From Micropterus salmoides (lineage: Eukaryota > Chordata > Actinopteri > Centrarchiformes > Centrarchidae), in assembly GCF_014851395.1 (NCBI RefSeq), contig NW_024041150.1, positions 25,223,225-25,287,224 on the forward strand: 64,000 bases of DNA, read 5' to 3'. The notes beneath the pieces were generated by a model. The model had not been told where the DNA came from, ran no database searches, and worked only from the letters and a program-made list of their open reading frames with translations. The position numbers and the translations under genes are program-made. Shown here piece by piece: positions 57,981-64,000 of the stretch. Numbering within the stretch: position 1 is the stretch's first letter; each line of letters begins with the position of its first letter.

Positions 57981-60900
57981 AGACTAGATAGATGACCAGC
58001 TTGGACATCAAGTAAAAAGTTAAAATGGATCTCATTTGGAGAAAGAGATGGACGTTAACAAAAAGCTTTTAGCATCAACATGTCGGATGAGTTTTGCAGC
58101 TTGGAGCTAACATAACACATTATTATTAGTTTGAATCTCTAAGGTTCATTAGAAATCCTGGGTGGCTTTTCTGAGATGGAGATGATGGTAAGAAAAGTGT
58201 TTTTGAAGGTTTGTGAAGGGACAGAAGGAAGGGAACGAGACATGGAAAGAAAGGTAAAATGTTTTGGGATGTGTGTACACTGAATTTTGAAGGAGTATGA
58301 GTATGAGTACGTGAAGGAAAGATAAAGCAAGTTTTATGAAGGAGAGGTAGTGAATTTTGGAGTAAATTAAATTCTGACTGGAGAAGCACTTAATCAATGT
58401 TAAGTCACTGAAATATTTTTTTTAAATGTGCATTTAGCTCAGATTTATCTTAACCTTGAGGCCTGGGGCCTGCATGTTCTTTCAAAGTATGCAGCGATAT
58501 CTGATTTTAAAGTCCCAGCAGGCAAAGGACTTAGTTGTCTTGTACTGAGTATAAAGTATTAAAATTAAATGATGTTTGGTTTTCTGACATGAGCAATTTA
58601 AATTAGAAGACTGTAAGAAATTGGATAATTATTAATAATATTGCATTTGTATGTATGTTCATTTGCTGGACAAAGATGTTTTTGTACAATTAAATTAAAT
58701 CATTTTTATATCAATTGGAGCTTTGGTGTTTCAGCATCTCATTTCATATCACACTCTGACATGTAATGTTGTGTATGCTGTACAAACAAATGGTGAAACG
58801 ACTTTTCTAAAACTTATTACAAATATGAAAATGGTCACAAAGTGCTGACTAGACTGCACATATTTGCAGAGCCTGTAAACCCTTCTCTCCCTCTGCCTTC
58901 CGCCTTCCTCCTCCCTAGACTTCCTTCCTCTCATTAATGCACTTTTTCTACCCATGAATCACGTCTTCTCTTAAGTCCAGTCTGTCCCGCCGTTTTCCAG
59001 ATTTTGCTTTGTTTTTTCTTGGCGCTTTTGTGGAAACAATGAAGCCAAGGGCACCTGTTTCCTCCAGGCTCCTAATGCTGGGTACTCACACTACCAGCCA
59101 GTCAACACGTGTGTGAGCTCGCTGGTGCTTCCTGAAGGTGAGGGGGTCGACTGTGGAGGGGCTGCAGACTCCTGCTGAACTCTCCCACCCTCTGTCATCC
59201 TCTGCTTCCTGCGCCCTGATGAGTTGTGGCTAGCTGCACTTATTGTCCTGTTCAGCAGACAAACGTTGGAAGTTCGACGGGACTTTCCAAACTTTGGCCC
59301 CCCTGCTTCACTGAAAAAATTAAACCTATGACATGTAGTTTTTCCCATTCATCAACTTGGGGCCAATGGCACCTTGTGAGGGGACTTTGTCAGAAAAATT
59401 GACTTCTGTGTGGACCACATATCAAGAAGTAAGTATTCCTAAAACCCTTTAGTGATTTTATTGAACAACAACAAGTAACCAAACTGGCAACCCGTATGCA
59501 CGCTGTGGACATGTTAAAGTGTGTGTGTGGAGAATTCCTGTCAGAGGCAGGACATAGAGAAAGAGGTACTGTTTAGTAAGTATCAGCGTGCATCAGATTT
59601 GTGAGTGGAATCAATAAAATTTGTTTGTTGTAACCTATAGCCTACAATTAAATCTCCTCCCAAAATGTAAAAGAAGATTTCAAGCACAAGAATCAGGGAT
59701 GTGGGGATAAATTTTGCTATTGGAGAGCTGATACTAGCAGATACTTTATACAGTATTTTGTAAGTAAATGTAAGTATACTTTAAACTGACATAAACAAGG
59801 GGATATAAGACTGTGACACAGGAACTCTCCCCCAAGATTAGGTATAAAAACCTGTCCATTATTATTTGACTTCATATGCTTTATATGCTTCAGTTGTAAT
59901 CCATCGCACATTAGCTCAAGATTTGTGTGTCCGGCTGTGGAAATTGGGATTCAGTTATATAGACCAATAGTTGTATAGTATGTCTCTCTGTGTTTTGTGT
60001 GTGTATGTGGTGCTGTTGTCTCTCTCCTTGCTTCCTGCTGATCACTCACAGCTGCTACTCATCAAGACCATCAGTGGCAGCATATAAAACCCTGTAAAGT
60101 TTTACCTAATAAAGTGGTCACGGGTTGTACAGCACCACTTATACACAATTACATTTCCACCAACACATCTCAAATTACATCCTGTAACAATAAACATATA
60201 CAAAAATCACCCTTTTCTGGGTTGTTTGTCTGCAGTTGGCATTTTTTAATGCCTCCCTCTAGTGTTGAAAGTCAGTAGATCCAGAATTGTGTCATTTCTG
60301 TGGTGGAAAGTAACTACATCCATCAAGTACTTTACTAACTTGGACTTGAGTATTTCAGTTTTATATTACTTTACATTTTTACTTTAAAACATTTTAGATG
60401 CAAATATGGTTTATTGTAACTTCCATTTATCTGATAGCAGTATAGGTTGTTATAGGTTTAACAGCCCAACTTTAAATTGAGAAGTTGGCTCAAAAACTGG
60501 ATTTGTCTTGACCTTCTTCAGTAATGATATCATATGATATACACAATAATATAACAAAATGAAAGGGCACATTCTGCATAATCAGTACTTTTACTTTAAT
60601 ACTTCAATACTTTTGTTTGAGGTAAAATCTAAATACAGAACTTTCACTTGTAATGGAGTATTTCTATGTCTTCTTTATCATTTTCATTGGATAATAGTAT
60701 TTTATTTTCTTGTTTTTTCACAATAAAAAGTCAAAGGACCCGTTTGATGTTTATTGAGGTGTGCACTGAAGTGTTGGAGGAAGTGTAACTGTGTAGGCCT
60801 CAGTCAAGATGGACTCTGTTTCCCAAATGTCAGACTGTTGCATTGTTGTATTGTGAAGATGAAACTTTCATACTATCATCTGGTTACTGCTGTTTACATT

Positions 60901-62050
60901 CACCCCATGCAAATTCAAAAAATGCAGCCTTGTGCTGTATAATGACAAATAAACAACCTTGTACCTTGTAAAATAATTACATTTTATTGAAATAAATAGC
61001 CTACAAAGAGAGCATATCAAGAGAAATATCAAATTCAAAGTAGCTTTATTGGCATGAATGTACAGCAACAATATTGCCAAAGCTACATATAAATGACATA
61101 AGGACAATTAATTTCATACATTTCATGAAATAAGGATATAAAACAGTAAAAGTTGTGTTTGTGCGTTAATACAAAAGAAAATAATAATAATAATAATAAA
61201 AAATATATAAAATATAAAAATTCCGTAAAAAAAAATTAAAGATAAAAGTAAAGAAATAAATCAGTAAGCGTGTGTGTGTGTAAAAAAAAATGAAAATATT
61301 TTAAGAAATAAAATAAAATAAGTAAATGACACAGTAACGTGTGTGTGTTATTAAAATAATGTATTAAAAAAATTCAAATAAAATAAATAGATGAAACCGT
61401 AAACGTGTGTGAGTGTATATTAATAGGCAAAAACAAAAATGAATTAATTAGTAACAAAAAATAAGTATCAAATGTGAGATTCAAAAACACAAAATATCAA
61501 ACCATCAAAATAATAATAATGTGAAAATTAGTACAATTATTTATGGGTTTCCACTGGTTGTCCTCAGTTCATGGCATGAGGAGATATTTTGCAGCAAATA
61601 TTTGACATTTTGGGCATTTCTCCCAGTAAATAGGGGAGTTTCTGTGTGTCTGATAGAAATTCGAATTCGGGTGATATTTGGGAAAAATATACCCCTAACA
61701 TAGGCTGTAGGCTGTGTGTCTGATCAATGTCAGAAAGTGACTAAATGTCCATCACACAGTCTCACAGCCCAAGACGACATCTGCCAATTCTTTCATGTCT
61801 TTCAAGGTATTCACTCGTTTGCTGACTTACAACAAAGAAAATGATCAAATGTTTGGCATTTGTAATGTCTGAAACGGTTCATCATTAGCCTATCAAAACA
61901 GTTGGCAATTATTTTTCGGACTATAGTCTACAAGACAGTTAATGACTATTAAATAACCGTCAAATCATGAATTCAAAATAAATTATTTATTGTAATACAG
62001 CAGTGAATTTTCGGTGGTCGTCATGGTGATGAGGACTGACGCGTTGCGCG
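57981..62050. other. Intergenic DNA after bcl6b, repeat-rich
   Basis: The bcl6b 3' UTR probably extends to about 58.7 kb (AT-rich, ATTAAA near 58690). Beyond it no gene is supported. 60095-60125 holds a Tc1 terminus scrap (acctaataaagtgg). 60290-60670 is another copy of the AT-rich dispersed repeat (aagtactttactaacttgga). A degenerate tandem repeat at 61140-61430 is listed separately. Confidence 0.4.
61140..61430. repeat. Degenerate tandem repeat with GT cores in A/T-rich DNA
   Basis: Blocks of aaataa-rich DNA alternate with short GT runs: cagtaagcgtgtgtgtgtg (about 61262), cagtaacgtgtgtgtgtt (about 61332) and ccgtaaacgtgtgtgagtg (about 61397), with an earlier, weaker version near 61146. Spacing is about 65-70 bases, so this looks like a decayed minisatellite. 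Confidence 0.6.
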
Positions 62051-62055
62051 GGCCC

Positions 62056-62061
62056 TATAAA
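62056..62061 (+). promoter_or_regulatory. TATA box of the right-end gene
   Basis: TATAAA in ggccctataaaggcggaggt, 190 bases before the ATG at 62246 and preceded by a GC-rich gcgttgcgcgg. It gives a plausible transcription start near 62086. Confidence 0.6.
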
Positions 62062-62245
62062 GGCGGAGGTCAAAGTTCGAACTTCTTTCTGCACCTGAAC
62101 GCTGACAGGAGCTGCTGACCTTTGACAAGTGAAACTCTTCACCTGTGGAAAAAGTGCTAACTTGTTGAAAGGTGACAGACATTAAAGAAAAGATCTCTGC
62201 TGAACATCTGGAAGTGAGAAAGCAGCTGTTGCAGTGAGGAAAAAA

Positions 62246-64000
62246 ATGGTCTCCAGTGGTTTCTGCCGTGAGGAACAACTGCTGACTTTAGGCATCGTCC
62301 GTTTGCTGGATGACCGCTATGGTAAAACACATTAGACCACATCTATATCATGATTAAACACAACAAAATATACTACGTTAAATCATAAATTAATACAATA
62401 TTTATCAATATAAATATAAGTTCTGTAATGTTGTTTGAAAATATTTGGCCAGAACAGCATTAAAATAGCCTACTAAACCTACATTAAACTTGTTATCTCG
62501 GCATTACAATAATTAATTAACACGATGGATTTTACTGAGAGAGCACGAGGCAGATGAAACAATTTATAGTGATTTATAAAACTTGCTAATTATTTTTAGG
62601 GGGTTGTCCAGGTTAATTTAAAGACAAAGATCGCGACCGCGCCATTTTTTAAAAAGCGCTAAAAGTTGTGTATGTTGCAGGCGCCATGGAAACGACATCA
62701 AATATTACAACTAGTCACAGGCAGACGTCTGACGTCAGTGTGGTCAACCTGTTGTTTGTTTATGATTCTGAGTCGGCATGTAAACACTGCAGATGCAGGT
62801 GTCCAGGGATGTTTGGTCCATAAGTTTATGGAAAAGTTAGCCTACAACCTTCAAGGAGTTTTTATTTTTACCAACTCATTGAATAATAAATACTCAGCTT
62901 TCCTTGTGCTCACTACATGATCAAAATATCATCTTTGGCACTTTGACGTCTTTGTAGTAATATACACACCTGTCCTGGAAAACCTGGAAAACATTTGACC
63001 AATTTTCCAGTAATGAAAAACACATGCAAAAGAGAACAAACAGTAAAATAATGTCCTGGGAAATCTTGTTTTGTCCTGGAAAACTATTTTAACATTATGT
63101 TGCAGCAGCATTCGACTCTGGATTTTTTTCTTAAGTCAAGAAACAAGTAGACTAACTTTTCTGGAAAAGTTTATTGTGGGAAAGATTTAAATCTCTACGC
63201 AGCACACCAGTCAACATGTGTGTTTTTAAATATGCTCGAGAAAATTTAAGCTGCTTACACTTTGATTAAATGAAGCTAACATAGTTTTCACTCACAGTGA
63301 AAGTTGCATTTTCATCTTTTCTGATTTTAATTTCATTAAATACAAGAATAGAAATGAAACAGACACCATATTTTACATGTTATTGTAAGAGAGACAGACT
63401 TCAGTCCATGTGAAGAACTGAAATTGCATTTCATTCAAATGTAACTTCCACCAAGTGTCATGATCTAACAGCAGGACCTTTGAAAAACTTTTTAATATTT
63501 AAAAGATGTTAGTTGGATCCAAAGTTGTTTAATGTTGTGTTGTACAGTCTTCACATTATTCATGCTGAGCTTGAACAACATAAATAATCATAGTCTTTAT
63601 GATCTTCTGTGTAAAACGATGTGAACTTTAAGTCATAAATGCTATTTTGACTTCTTAATCTGGGCTTCAATTAGTCATCCTGACTAACGTGAGTGATGTT
63701 TTTCTTTTCTTTCCATTCAGCTGCTCTGCCTCGGCCAGGACGCGTTCTTCAGATGATCGTGACCAACCTGAGGAACCGTCCTCTGAGCAGCACAAGTGTC
63801 GCCTCCATGAGGGAGTCCATCCTGAGCATGTACCACCACCTCATCACAGGCTCCAAGGACTTCCCTTTGATTCCATTCAAGGGGTCCTTACGGACACGTC
63901 AGACGGCCACACCCTTCGTCCCCGTGGACCAGGAGGAGAGGGAGAACACCACACCCTCTTTAACGGACGAACCAGCTGGTATTTTGGTTCCCACTGCAGG
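62246..64000 (+). CDS. Uncharacterised protein, first two coding exons (partial)
   Basis: I do not recognise this gene. A promoter with a TATA box, an ATG with an A-rich upstream context (gaggaaaaaaATGG), and two exons with matching phase support it: 62246-62321 (donor gtaaaa) and 63721 to the window edge (acceptor ttccattcag). The frame stays open for the full 280 bases of the second exon. The predicted start is MVSSGFCREEQLLTLGIVRL, then DDRYAALPRPGRVLQMIV, a Ser/Arg stretch (MRESILSMYHHL), and a Pro-rich region (KDFPLIPFKGSLR, TATPFVPVD). There is no signal peptide or membrane segment in the visible part. It lies about 4.3 kb downstream of bcl6b on the same strand with its own promoter. 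Confidence 0.6.

Noticed and set aside
58126..58397. Overlapping minus-strand open frames of 60-90 codons
   Set aside because: They lie in the presumed bcl6b 3' UTR, are Ser/Phe/Pro-rich by base composition, and overlap in several frames.
1..64000. Possible CRISPR array, rRNA, tRNA or operon-like structure
   Set aside because: No regularly spaced identical repeats with unique spacers, no rRNA-like or tRNA-like stretch was noticed, and gene structure is intron-rich animal type.

Overview
The window looks like teleost fish nuclear DNA, probably a ray-finned (percomorph-like) genome. Genes are split into many short exons with GT/AG introns of about 70-200 bases. Tc1/mariner and hAT-type elements are frequent. 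The recognisable genes are vertebrate: an ephexin-type RhoGEF, egg-coat (zona pellucida) proteins, preprosomatostatin, TRIP6 and BCL6B. There is no sign of prokaryotic or organelle DNA. All gene models were assembled by eye from splice sites, reading-frame phase and paralogue comparison; none was checked against a database.

Left end (1-5.6 kb): the last three coding exons of an ephexin-family Rho guanine nucleotide exchange factor (+ strand) run tail-to-tail with an unrecognised four-exon gene (- strand). Their poly(A) signals lie about 60 bases apart. A retroelement scrap occupies the extreme left edge, and repeat-rich DNA follows to 7.3 kb.

Egg-coat cluster (7.3-35.4 kb): four 19-exon genes of the ZPAX type, called here A (-), B (+), C (-) and D (-). 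A and B are head-to-head and share a 333-base divergent promoter; C is inverted relative to B; D is an older, diverged copy. A, B and C share a tract of about 1.1 kb (exons 10-14) in which introns are as similar as exons, while flanking exons and introns differ. This pattern points to gene conversion or very recent segmental exchange between inverted copies. D keeps a furin-type RTRR site and a C-terminal membrane segment; A-C have neither a membrane anchor nor a strict furin consensus. In all four I see a C-terminal ZP-N module but no ZP-C module. Copy A has a one-base deletion in exon 8. The proteins would be secreted by oocyte or liver and polymerise into the vitelline envelope (family knowledge, not shown by the sequence).

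Right half (35.4-64 kb): a two-exon preprosomatostatin gene (+) encoding AGCRNFFWKTFTSC, then trip6 (-), a zyxin-family LIM adaptor whose upstream intron probably holds a nearly full-length but dead Tc1 transposon. Next come a gene-poor stretch with nested hAT-type miniature elements, bcl6b (+), a BTB zinc-finger repressor with four rather than five zinc fingers, more repeat DNA, and the first two exons of an unrecognised TATA-driven gene running off the right edge. Somatostatin, a zyxin-family gene and a BCL6-family gene side by side resemble the human 3q27 SST-BCL6-LPP neighbourhood, so this looks like a paralogous copy of that block.
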